Assembly: GCF_003075095.1 (NCBI RefSeq)
Contig: NZ_QCZF01000011.1
Span: forward strand, 62,001-126,000
DNA: 64,000 nt
DNA from: Blastococcus litoris
GTDB taxonomy: Bacteria > Actinomycetota > Actinomycetes > Mycobacteriales > Geodermatophilaceae
Reading direction: 5' to 3'
In this document: positions 55,054 to 64,000 of the stretch, piece by piece
Position numbering within the stretch: the stretch's first letter is position 1
Layout of the letters: each line of letters begins with the position of its first letter
Program-made: the position numbers and the translations under genes
Notes under the pieces: generated by a model
The model's database searches: none
Told to the model about the DNA's origin: nothing
What the model saw: the letters and a program-made list of their open reading frames with translations, nothing else

Positions 55054-56168
55054 ACATCGACGTCACCGCGCTCAAGGCGGTCGAGCGGGAGAAGGGCATC
55101 CCCGCCGACACGGTGATCGAGGCCATCGAGACGGCGCTCGTCACGGCGTACCGGCACGCCGACGGCGCCGCCAAGCACGTCCGGGTGCACGTCGACCGCA
55201 AGAGCGGTGAGGTCGCCGTCCTGGCGCAGGAACTCGGTCCGGACGGCGAGGTCGTCCGCGAGTGGGACGACACCCCCACCGACTTCGGCCGGATCGCGGC
55301 GAGCACCGCCAAGCAGGTCATCGTCCAGCGGCTGCGCGACGCCGAGCACGAGCAGACCTTCGGCGAGTACGCCGGCAAGGAGGGCGACATCGTCAGCGGC
55401 ATCGTGCAGGCGCACGACCGCCGCAACGTGCAGGGCACGGTGCTCATCGACATCGGCAAGGTCGAGGCGGTCCTGCCGCAGGCCGAGCAGGTACCCGGCG
55501 AGGAGTACACGCACGGCAGCCGGATCAAGGCCTACGTGGTCTCGGTCGCCCGCACCTTCCGCGGCCCCCAGGTCACCGTCTCCCGCACGCATCCGCACCT
55601 GGTGCGCAAGCTGTTCGCGCTTGAGGTACCCGAGATCGCCGACGGCAGCGTCGAGATCGTCGCGGTCGCCCGCGAGGCGGGGCACCGCTCGAAGATCGCC
55701 GTCCGCACCACGGTTCCGGGGCTGAACGCGAAGGGTGCCTGCATCGGGCCCATGGGGCAGCGCGTGCGCAACGTCATGAGCGAGCTGCACGGCGAGAAGA
55801 TCGACATCGTCGACTGGTCGGACGACCCGGCGACCTTCGTGGCCTCGGCCCTGAGCCCGGCACGGGTCAACAGCGCCCGGGTGGTCGATCCGCAGGCCAA
55901 GGCGGTCCGCGTGATCGTGCCCGACTTCCAGCTGTCGCTGGCGATCGGCAAGGAAGGTCAGAACGCGCGGCTGGCCGCGCGGCTGACCGGCTGCCGGATC
56001 GACATCCGCAGCGACGCCCAGCCCGACGACGACGACGCGACCCCCTCGCCCGGGGTGGGCAGGCCCCCGCTGCGGTCCGGTGCGCCCGCCGGTGCGCAGG
56101 CGGGCCGCCCCCCTGCCCACCGGGGCTCACCCCGACGGGCGGAACATCCCGGCCCCGCCACGCGCTAG
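55050..56168 (+). CDS. nusA: Transcription termination/antitermination protein NusA
   Basis: 372 aa. N-terminal RNA-polymerase-binding domain ([24 protein letters not shown]), S1 domain ([26 protein letters not shown]), KH1 and KH2 ([69 protein letters not shown]). The acidic repeats of E. coli NusA are absent, replaced by a Pro/Arg-rich tail of ~50 residues. GTG 55050 overlaps the rimP stop. Confidence 0.96.
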   Translation: MNIDVTALKAVEREKGIPADTVIEAIETALVTAYRHADGAAKHVRVHVDRKSGEVAVLAQELGPDGEVVREWDDTPTDFGRIAASTAKQVIVQRLRDAEHEQTFGEYAGKEGDIVSGIVQAHDRRNVQGTVLIDIGKVEAVLPQAEQVPGEEYTHGSRIKAYVVSVARTFRGPQVTVSRTHPHLVRKLFALEVPEIADGSVEIVAVAREAGHRSKIAVRTTVPGLNAKGACIGPMGQRVRNVMSELHGEKIDIVDWSDDPATFVASALSPARVNSARVVDPQAKAVRVIVPDFQLSLAIGKEGQNARLAARLTGCRIDIRSDAQPDDDDATPSPGVGRPPLRSGAPAGAQAGRPPAHRGSPRRAEHPGPATR

Positions 56169-56176
56169 AGTGCAGG

Positions 56177-56455
56177 GTGGTCGAAACGTCCGAGCCGGTC
56201 CGCACCTGCGTGGGGTGCCGGCGACGCGCTCCGGCCAGTGATCTGCTGCGTGTCGTCCTCAGCTCCGGGACCCTGGTCCCGGATCCGCGGCGGCGGCTCC
56301 CCGGAAGGGGGGCGTCGGTGCACCCCACCCCGGAGTGCCTGCACGCGGCGGAGCGACGCCGGGCCTTCGCCCGGGCGCTGCGTCTCCCCGGAGGCAGCAG
56401 CGCGCCGGTGGAGGTCGGTCCGCTCCGGGACCACGTCCTCGGTACCTCGTCCTGA
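56177..56455 (+). CDS. ylxR: YlxR family RNA-binding protein (DUF448)
   Basis: 92 aa. The family's CVGCRRRAPASDLLRVV near the start, GRGASVHPTPECLHAAERRRAFARAL in the middle. Small basic nucleoid/RNA-binding protein always found between nusA and infB. GTG 56177, 8 bp after nusA, with no strong ribosome-binding site, suggesting coupling. Confidence 0.92.
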   Translation: MVETSEPVRTCVGCRRRAPASDLLRVVLSSGTLVPDPRRRLPGRGASVHPTPECLHAAERRRAFARALRLPGGSSAPVEVGPLRDHVLGTSS

Positions 56456-56632
56456 GGTGCCCGGGCGCGGGCGGAGCGGGCGACAGCAGTTCTCAGTCGG
56501 GCCGGCACCAGGCCGGTCCGCACGTCGACAGGACACCGTCGGATGACTCAGCCGTGAAGTTCTCACGATGACCATGCGCCACTAACGACGAGGTCGAGCG
56601 GGCAAGCCGCCGGCCTCACAAAGAGGAGACCC

Positions 56633-59500
<2,868 letters not shown>

Positions 59501-59512
59501 GAGACGCGAGGT

Positions 59513-59552
59513 GGCCCCTGCAGGTGAGTCCGACGGCTCTCCTGCAGGGGCC
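59513..59552 (+). terminator. Stem-loop after infB
   Basis: GGCCCCTGCAGG (59513-59524) pairs perfectly with CCTGCAGGGGCC (59541-59552), 12 bp with a 16-nt loop, 12 bp past the infB stop. It probably terminates or attenuates before DUF503-rbfA. Confidence 0.72.
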
Positions 59553-59571
59553 CGCCGCGAGCGGGCGAGCG

Positions 59572-59889
59572 GTGGCGGGCAGGAGGGTCCTCATCTTCAC
59601 GGGCACGCTCACCGCCGACCTCCTGCTGGGCGACGTCCACTCGCTCAAGGGCAAGCGCGCCGTGGTCCGGCCGATCGTGGCCGAGCTGCGGCGGCGGTTC
59701 GCCGTCGCAGCCGCCGAGGTCGGCGACCAGGACCTGCACCGCCGCGCGCAGGTCGCCGTCGCCACCGTCGCCGGGGACGCCGGTCAGGTGACCGACGTCC
59801 TCGACGCGTGCGAGCGGTTGCTGGCCGAGCGGCCGGAGGTGACGCTGCTGTCGACGCATCGTCAGCTCTTCGCCGACGAGGACTTCTGA
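59572..59889 (+). CDS. DUF503 family protein
   Basis: About 98-105 aa. FTGTLTADLLLGDVHSLKGKRAVVRPIVAELRRRFAVAAAEVGDQDLHRRAQVAVATVAGD is a textbook DUF503 start, a small alpha/beta protein between infB and rbfA. The start is unresolved: GTG 59572 (used here) has no Shine-Dalgarno, whereas AGGAGG at 59581-59586 points to ATC 59593, which gives the family-type N terminus (MFTGTLTADLL). See findings. Confidence 0.88.
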   Translation: MAGRRVLIFTGTLTADLLLGDVHSLKGKRAVVRPIVAELRRRFAVAAAEVGDQDLHRRAQVAVATVAGDAGQVTDVLDACERLLAERPEVTLLSTHRQLFADEDF

Positions 59890-59950
59890 GCCCGCGCCCG
59901 CCCGCACCACCCACCGGCGTCCCCCTGGACGCCCCGTCTGAGGAGGTCCG

Positions 59951-60463
59951 ATGGCCGACCCGGCCCGCGCCCGCAAGCTGGCGGTGCGCATCCGTCAGAT
60001 CGTCTCCGCCGCGATCGAGACGCAGATCAAGGACCCCCGCCTGGGCATGGTGACCGTCACCGACGCCCGCGTCACCGGCGACCTCCGCGAGGCCACGGTC
60101 TTCTACACCGTCTACGGCGACGAGACCCAGGTCGCGGACTCCGCCGCGGCGCTCACCAGCGCGACCGGCGTGCTCCGCTCCACGGTCGGGAAGCAGACCG
60201 GCATCAAGTTCGTGCCGACGCTGACCTTCGTCGCGGACATCGTCCCGGACACCGCGCGGGACCTCGAGGAGGCGCTCGAGCGTGCCCGGCACGCCGACGA
60301 GGAGCTGGCCCGGGCCCGGGAGGGTGCGCAGTACGCGGGCGAGCCCGATCCCTACCGGCGTCCGGCCGAGGACCACGAGGACGACGACGAGGACACGGTC
60401 GCGTCCGGATCTGCCGATGACAGTGCCGAGGACATCTCCGTGCAGAGCAGGAGCGCGTCGTGA
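59951..60463 (+). CDS. rbfA: Ribosome-binding factor A
   Basis: Cold-shock and 30S maturation factor, 170 aa. Core: [50 protein letters not shown], then [26 protein letters not shown]. The last ~45 residues are an acidic Asp/Glu/Ser tail ([22 protein letters not shown]). ATG 59951 after TGAGGAGG (59939-59946). The stop overlaps the next small gene. Confidence 0.96.
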   Translation: MADPARARKLAVRIRQIVSAAIETQIKDPRLGMVTVTDARVTGDLREATVFYTVYGDETQVADSAAALTSATGVLRSTVGKQTGIKFVPTLTFVADIVPDTARDLEEALERARHADEELARAREGAQYAGEPDPYRRPAEDHEDDDEDTVASGSADDSAEDISVQSRSAS

Positions 60464-60702
60464 CCGAGAACGACCCGGATCCCCACGAGCCCGACGAGGG
60501 CCAGGGCACGTCCGTGCTGGGTGGGCAGGAGGTCCCCGGCACCGGTGACCCGACCGACGGCGGCAAGCGCGGCGAGCTGGGGGAGGCCCCGAGCATCGCG
60601 GCCGACGAGCCCGAGGACGGCTCGCGCTACCCGGTCGGTGGCGGGTCCGTGCAGGAGGAGCAGAACGCCCCTCCGGTCGCCGACCCCGGACCGGACAGCT
60701 GA
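60460..60702 (+). CDS. Small acidic hypothetical protein
   Basis: 80 aa, acidic, Gly/Pro-rich and probably disordered ([25 protein letters not shown]). GTG 60460 overlaps the rbfA stop (GTGA), and the nrnA start follows 5 bp after its stop, which argues for a real coupled gene. No domain recognised. Confidence 0.65.
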   Translation: MTENDPDPHEPDEGQGTSVLGGQEVPGTGDPTDGGKRGELGEAPSIAADEPEDGSRYPVGGGSVQEEQNAPPVADPGPDS

Positions 60703-60707
60703 TCCGC

Positions 60708-61715
60708 GTGTCCCTCTCCTCGTCGCGTGCGGCGGCGTCCCCCCTCCGCACCGCGGCCTCGGTGCTGGCCGAGGCCGCCGACAACCGCGGCACCGTCGTG
60801 CTGTCCGGGCACGTGCAGCCCGACGCCGACGCGCTGGGCAGCACCCTCGCTCTCGGCGAGGGGCTGCGTCGTCGCGGGGCACGTGTCCTCGTCACCTTCC
60901 CGGACCCGTTCGCGCTCCCGGCCTCGCTCGGCTGGCTGCCGGGCGCCGAGGGCCTGGTGCCCTCGGCGACCGTGCCGTCCTCGCCGGACGTGTTCGTGAG
61001 CCTGGACGCCGCGTCGCCGGCACGCCTGGGCGAGCTGGCGCCGCTGCTGGACTCGGCGGGCACGTCGGTCGTCGTCGACCACCACGCCAGCAACCCCGGC
61101 TTCGGGGACGTGCGGCTGGTCGACGGCGGCGCGCCCGCCACCGTCACCCTGGTCGCGGGCCTGCTCGACGAGCTCGGGGTCACCGTGGACCCGCAGCTGG
61201 CCACCCTGCTCTACGCCGGGCTGGCCGCGGACACCGGTTCCTTCCGCTTCGGCAACACGCGCCCGGACACCCACGAGCTCGCGGCCCGTCTGCTGGCGAC
61301 GGGCATCGACCACTCCGACATCAGCCGCCGGCTGTTCGACACCGCCCCGTTCGGCTGGCTGGGGCTGCTGTCGGTCGTCACCGGCCGGGCCGTCCTGGAG
61401 CCGGAGGTCGGTGCCGGTCTGGTCTGGACCTGGTCGAGCACCGCCGAGGCCGGCGAGCACGGGCTGCCCGGTGAGCAGCTCGAGGCCCTCGTCGACGTCG
61501 TCCGCTCCACCGAGGAGGCGGACGTGGCGTGCGTCCTCAAGGGGCAGGACGACGGTTCGTGGTCGGTGTCCCTGCGGTCCCGGGGCGCGACCGACGTCGC
61601 CCGCGTGGCCATGGCCCTCGGCGGCGGCGGGCACCGGCTGGCCGCCGGGTACAGCTCCTACCTCGACCGCGAGAAGACCGTCGAGGCGCTGCGCCGGGAG
61701 CTCGCCGCGGAGTGA
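60708..61715 (+). CDS. nrnA: DHH-family bifunctional oligoribonuclease/PAP phosphatase (NrnA)
   Basis: 335 aa. DHH domain: LSGHVQPDADALGSTLALGEGLRRRG, DVFVSLDAASPARLGEL, VVVDHHASNPGFG (DHH metal motif), AADTGSFRFGNT; C-terminal DHHA1 domain with GGGGHRLAAGYS. Degrades nanoRNA and removes 3' phosphate from pAp; in mycobacteria the same locus (Rv2837c) also acts on cyclic dinucleotides. GTG 60708. The stop overlaps the MATE gene. Confidence 0.93.
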   Translation: MSLSSSRAAASPLRTAASVLAEAADNRGTVVLSGHVQPDADALGSTLALGEGLRRRGARVLVTFPDPFALPASLGWLPGAEGLVPSATVPSSPDVFVSLDAASPARLGELAPLLDSAGTSVVVDHHASNPGFGDVRLVDGGAPATVTLVAGLLDELGVTVDPQLATLLYAGLAADTGSFRFGNTRPDTHELAARLLATGIDHSDISRRLFDTAPFGWLGLLSVVTGRAVLEPEVGAGLVWTWSSTAEAGEHGLPGEQLEALVDVVRSTEEADVACVLKGQDDGSWSVSLRSRGATDVARVAMALGGGGHRLAAGYSSYLDREKTVEALRRELAAE

Positions 61716-63013
61716 CGCGCGGTCCCTCCGTCCTCAGGCTCGCCGTCCCGGCGCTCGTCGTGCTGGCGGCCGAGCCGCTGTACCTGCTCGTCGACACGGC
61801 CGTGGTCGGCAACCTGGGCACCGTCCCCCTGGGTGGCCTCGCCGTGGGCGGCGGGCTGCTCGCCTGGGCCGCGGCCCTGCTCAACTTCCTGGCCTACGGC
61901 ACGACCGCCCGGGCGGCCCGCCGGGCGGGCGCGGGTGACCGGGACGGCGCGGTGGCCGAGGGTGTCCAGGCCACCTGGCTCGCGCTCGCGCTGGGGTTCG
62001 GCGTGCTGGTCCTGTTCCAGCTGCTGGCCGGCCCGCTCACCCGGCTGCTGGCGGGCGGGGGCGGGGCCGTCGCGGAGGCGGGGGAGCAGTGGCTGCGGGT
62101 CGCCAGCCTCGGGGCGCCGTTGCTGCTCGTGTCGCTGGCGGGCAACGGCTGGCTGCGGGGTGTCCAGGAGCTGCAGCGCCCCGTCCGGTACGTGCTCGCC
62201 GGCAGCCTGCTCAGCCTGGTCCTCTGCCCGCTGCTGGTGCACCCGGCCGGGCTCGGCCTGGTCGGCTCCGCCGTCGCGAACGTCGCGGGTCAGACCCTGA
62301 CCGCCGGGCTGTTCGTCCGGGCACTGGCGCGCGAGGGCGCCGGCTGGCGTCCCCGGCCGGCCGCCCTGCGCAACCAGCTCGTCATCGGCCGCGACCTGCT
62401 CGTCCGTGCCGCCGTCCTGCAGATCTCGTTCCTGGTCGCCGCCGGCGTGGCCGCCCGGGCGGGGACGGCGTCCCTCGCTGCGCACCAGATCGCCCTGCAG
62501 CTGTTCTTCTTCCTCGCCCTGGTGCTCGACGCCTACGCCATCGCGGCGCAGACCCTGGTCGGGCACGCGCTCGGGGCGCAGCGGCCGGCCGAGGCCCGCG
62601 CCACGGCGTCGCGGGTGGCCCTCTGGGGCCTGGGCACCGGCGTGCTGGTGGGCGCGGTGCTGCTGGCCGCCCGCGACGTCCTCCTCCCGCTCTTCACCGA
62701 CGACCCCGCCGTGCTGGCGCAGGCCGAGGTGGTCTGGTGGTTCCTCGCGGGCATGCAGCCGCTGGCCGGGGTGGTGTTCGCCCTGGACGGCGTCCTCATG
62801 GGGGCCGGGGACGTCGGCTACCTGCGCACCGTGACGATCGGCTCGGCCGTCGTCGGCTTCCTCCCCCTCTCGCTGCTGTCCGGCCCGCTCGGCTGGGGCC
62901 TGGCCGGGGTGTGGACCGGGCTCTGCCTGTTCATCGGCCTGCGCCTGGTCGGCGTCCTCGTGCGGGTGGCGGGTGACCGCTGGCTGAGCGCGCCTGCAAC
63001 GGTGGGGACGTGA
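61712..63013 (+). CDS. MATE-family efflux transporter (DinF-like)
   Basis: 433 aa, twelve membrane helices in two MatE halves (LRLAVPALVVLAAEPLYLLVDTAVVGNLG; RDLLVRAAVLQISFLVAAGVAARAGTASLAAHQIALQLFFF). Cation/drug antiporter of the DinF branch, as at the equivalent mycobacterial locus (Rv2836c). GTG 61712 overlaps the nrnA stop, and its stop overlaps truB. Substrate unknown. Confidence 0.94.
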   Translation: MTRGPSVLRLAVPALVVLAAEPLYLLVDTAVVGNLGTVPLGGLAVGGGLLAWAAALLNFLAYGTTARAARRAGAGDRDGAVAEGVQATWLALALGFGVLVLFQLLAGPLTRLLAGGGGAVAEAGEQWLRVASLGAPLLLVSLAGNGWLRGVQELQRPVRYVLAGSLLSLVLCPLLVHPAGLGLVGSAVANVAGQTLTAGLFVRALAREGAGWRPRPAALRNQLVIGRDLLVRAAVLQISFLVAAGVAARAGTASLAAHQIALQLFFFLALVLDAYAIAAQTLVGHALGAQRPAEARATASRVALWGLGTGVLVGAVLLAARDVLLPLFTDDPAVLAQAEVVWWFLAGMQPLAGVVFALDGVLMGAGDVGYLRTVTIGSAVVGFLPLSLLSGPLGWGLAGVWTGLCLFIGLRLVGVLVRVAGDRWLSAPATVGT

Positions 63014-63927
63014 GCCCCCGCAGACCCGACGCCGACGTACCACCCGGATTGCTGCTGGTCGACAAGCCCGGGGGGATGACCTCCCACGACGTCGTCGCCC
63101 GCGCCCGTCGCGTGCTGTCGGTGCGCAAGGTCGGCCATGCCGGCACCCTCGACCCCATGGCCACCGGCCTGCTCGTGCTCGGCGTGGGCGCCGCGACCCG
63201 CCTCCTCGGGTACGTCGGCGGGCACGACAAGACCTACGAGGCCACCATCCGGTTCGGGCAGTCGACGGTCACCGACGACCGCGAGGGCGACGTCGTGACG
63301 ACCGCGTCGACGGCGCACCTGGACGACGCCGCGGTGCGGGACGCGCTCGCCGCGCAGACCGGGCCGCTGCAGCAGGTGCCGTCGGCGGTCAGCGCGGTCA
63401 AGGTCGAGGGCCGGCGCTCCTACGACCGGGTGCGCGCCGGCGAGGCGGTCGAGCTGGCCCCGCGTCCGGTGACCGTCCACCGGCTCGACGTCCACGGGAT
63501 CCGGCGCCCGGAGCCGGACCTGCTCGACGTCGACGTCACCGTCTCCTGCACGGCCGGTACCTACATCCGGGCCATCGCCCGGGACGCCGGTGCGGCCCTC
63601 GGCGTGGGCGGCCACCTGACGGCGCTGCGCCGCACGGCCTCCGGGCCCTTCTCCGTCGAGCTGGCGGCGCCGGTCGAGGAGGCGGGCGCCGCGCTGGTCG
63701 CCGGGGGAGGGGACGGGTTCCTGCCCCTCGCGCAGGCGGCCACCCTGGTCTTCCCCACCCGGGCGGTCACCGACGAGGAGTCGCGGGCGCTGGGCTACGG
63801 GCAGCGGATCCCGGCCACCGGCGCGCCCGGCCCGCACGCCGCCGTCGACCCGGAGGGCCGGCTGGTCGCCCTGCTCGAGGACTCCGGGAGCACCGCCCGG
63901 GTGGCCGTCGGCTTCCCCGCGACGTGA
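63010..63927 (+). CDS. truB: tRNA pseudouridine(55) synthase TruB
   Basis: 305 aa. LLLVDKPGGMTSHDVVARARRVL, catalytic Asp48 in GHAGTLDPMATGLLVLGVG, KTYEATIRFGQSTVTDD, VPSAVSAVKVEGRRSYDRVRAGE, CTAGTYIRAIARDAG, and the C-terminal TruB domain. GTG 63010 overlaps the MATE stop. End of the rimP-truB run within the window. Confidence 0.96.
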   Translation: MSPRRPDADVPPGLLLVDKPGGMTSHDVVARARRVLSVRKVGHAGTLDPMATGLLVLGVGAATRLLGYVGGHDKTYEATIRFGQSTVTDDREGDVVTTASTAHLDDAAVRDALAAQTGPLQQVPSAVSAVKVEGRRSYDRVRAGEAVELAPRPVTVHRLDVHGIRRPEPDLLDVDVTVSCTAGTYIRAIARDAGAALGVGGHLTALRRTASGPFSVELAAPVEEAGAALVAGGGDGFLPLAQAATLVFPTRAVTDEESRALGYGQRIPATGAPGPHAAVDPEGRLVALLEDSGSTARVAVGFPAT

Positions 63928-63940
63928 GAACCTGCCTCCC

Positions 63941-64000
63941 GTGAGCTCCCTCGACGCCCGGATCGCGGCACTGGAGGCCGAGCTGCGCCCGCTGCCCGGC
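63941..64000 (+). CDS. Start of a further gene (partial, 20 codons)
   Basis: GTG 63941 opens a frame of 20 codons (SSLDARIAALEAELRPLPG) running off the right edge, with normal codon bias, 13 bp after truB. Too short to identify. Confidence 0.45.
   Translation, partial: MSSLDARIAALEAELRPLPG

Overview
The window is a 64 kb stretch of very GC-rich actinobacterial chromosome. Evidence: near-saturated GC3, many GTG starts, ATGA/GTGA start-stop overlaps, and DUF2469, DUF2631, DUF4439 and DUF4081-GNAT markers. Gene order matches the actinobacterial core: ftsY, amtB-glnK-glnD, ffh, rpsP-KH-rimM-trmD, rplS-lepB-rnhB, xerC-whiG, rpsB-tsf-pyrH-frr-cdsA, rlmN, dxr-rip1-ispG-GNAT-PBP, rimP-nusA-ylxR-infB-rbfA-nrnA-MATE-truB. 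The Geodermatophilaceae (Blastococcus/Geodermatophilus/Modestobacter type) are a plausible home; this is an inference. I saw no insertion sequence, prophage, CRISPR array, tRNA or rRNA.

Layout. 1-11.5 kb: partial PhoD-like phosphatase, ftsY, a NiCoT metal permease, the nitrogen-control operon amtB-glnK then glnD behind a strong hairpin, a zinc-ribbon protein, ffh and an amidohydrolase. 11.5-16.8 kb: a two-component system divergent from an Asp/Ser/Gly/His-rich membrane-anchored protein, then proS, an RraB-like protein and a VOC protein. 16.9-23.1 kb: ribosome and RNA maturation genes (rpsP, KH protein, rimM, trmD, rplS), lepB, an atypical LuxR-type regulator in an AT-richer pocket, rnhB and DUF2469. 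23.1-31 kb: YraN, YifB, DprA, an NTF2-like protein, XerC, a WhiG/FliA sigma factor, a PaiB-like protein, a lipocalin-like protein and an M23 peptidase whose frame has no stop codon where one is expected. 31-35.4 kb: rpsB-tsf-pyrH-frr-cdsA. 35.4-44.5 kb: DUF952-GNAT fusion, ppk2, a NarL-type two-component system with a divergent four-helix protein, SpoU methylase, rlmN, VIT1 transporter, an LCP protein with an LAxTG surface protein, and DUF2631. 44.6-53.2 kb: the MEP isoprenoid genes dxr and ispG around the site-2 protease rip1, EamA/LysR, GNAT and a lipoprotein PBP. 53.2-64 kb: DUF4439 and lipoprotein genes divergent from the rimP-to-truB translation operon.

The most unusual signals are small. 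Three genes (rip1, DUF952-GNAT, DUF503) have a consensus Shine-Dalgarno and a family-type N terminus that point to CTG, CTG and ATC starts; for rip1 any ordinary start removes the HExxH active site. Three exact 11-bp-spaced CCTT repeats lie between the first two-component system and its divergent neighbour. Other candidate regulatory structures are palindromes upstream of the NiCoT gene and of the NarL-type system, and a long hairpin that occludes the proS ribosome-binding site. I found no obvious multi-gene novel defence or biosynthetic system; the window is mostly conserved housekeeping DNA.
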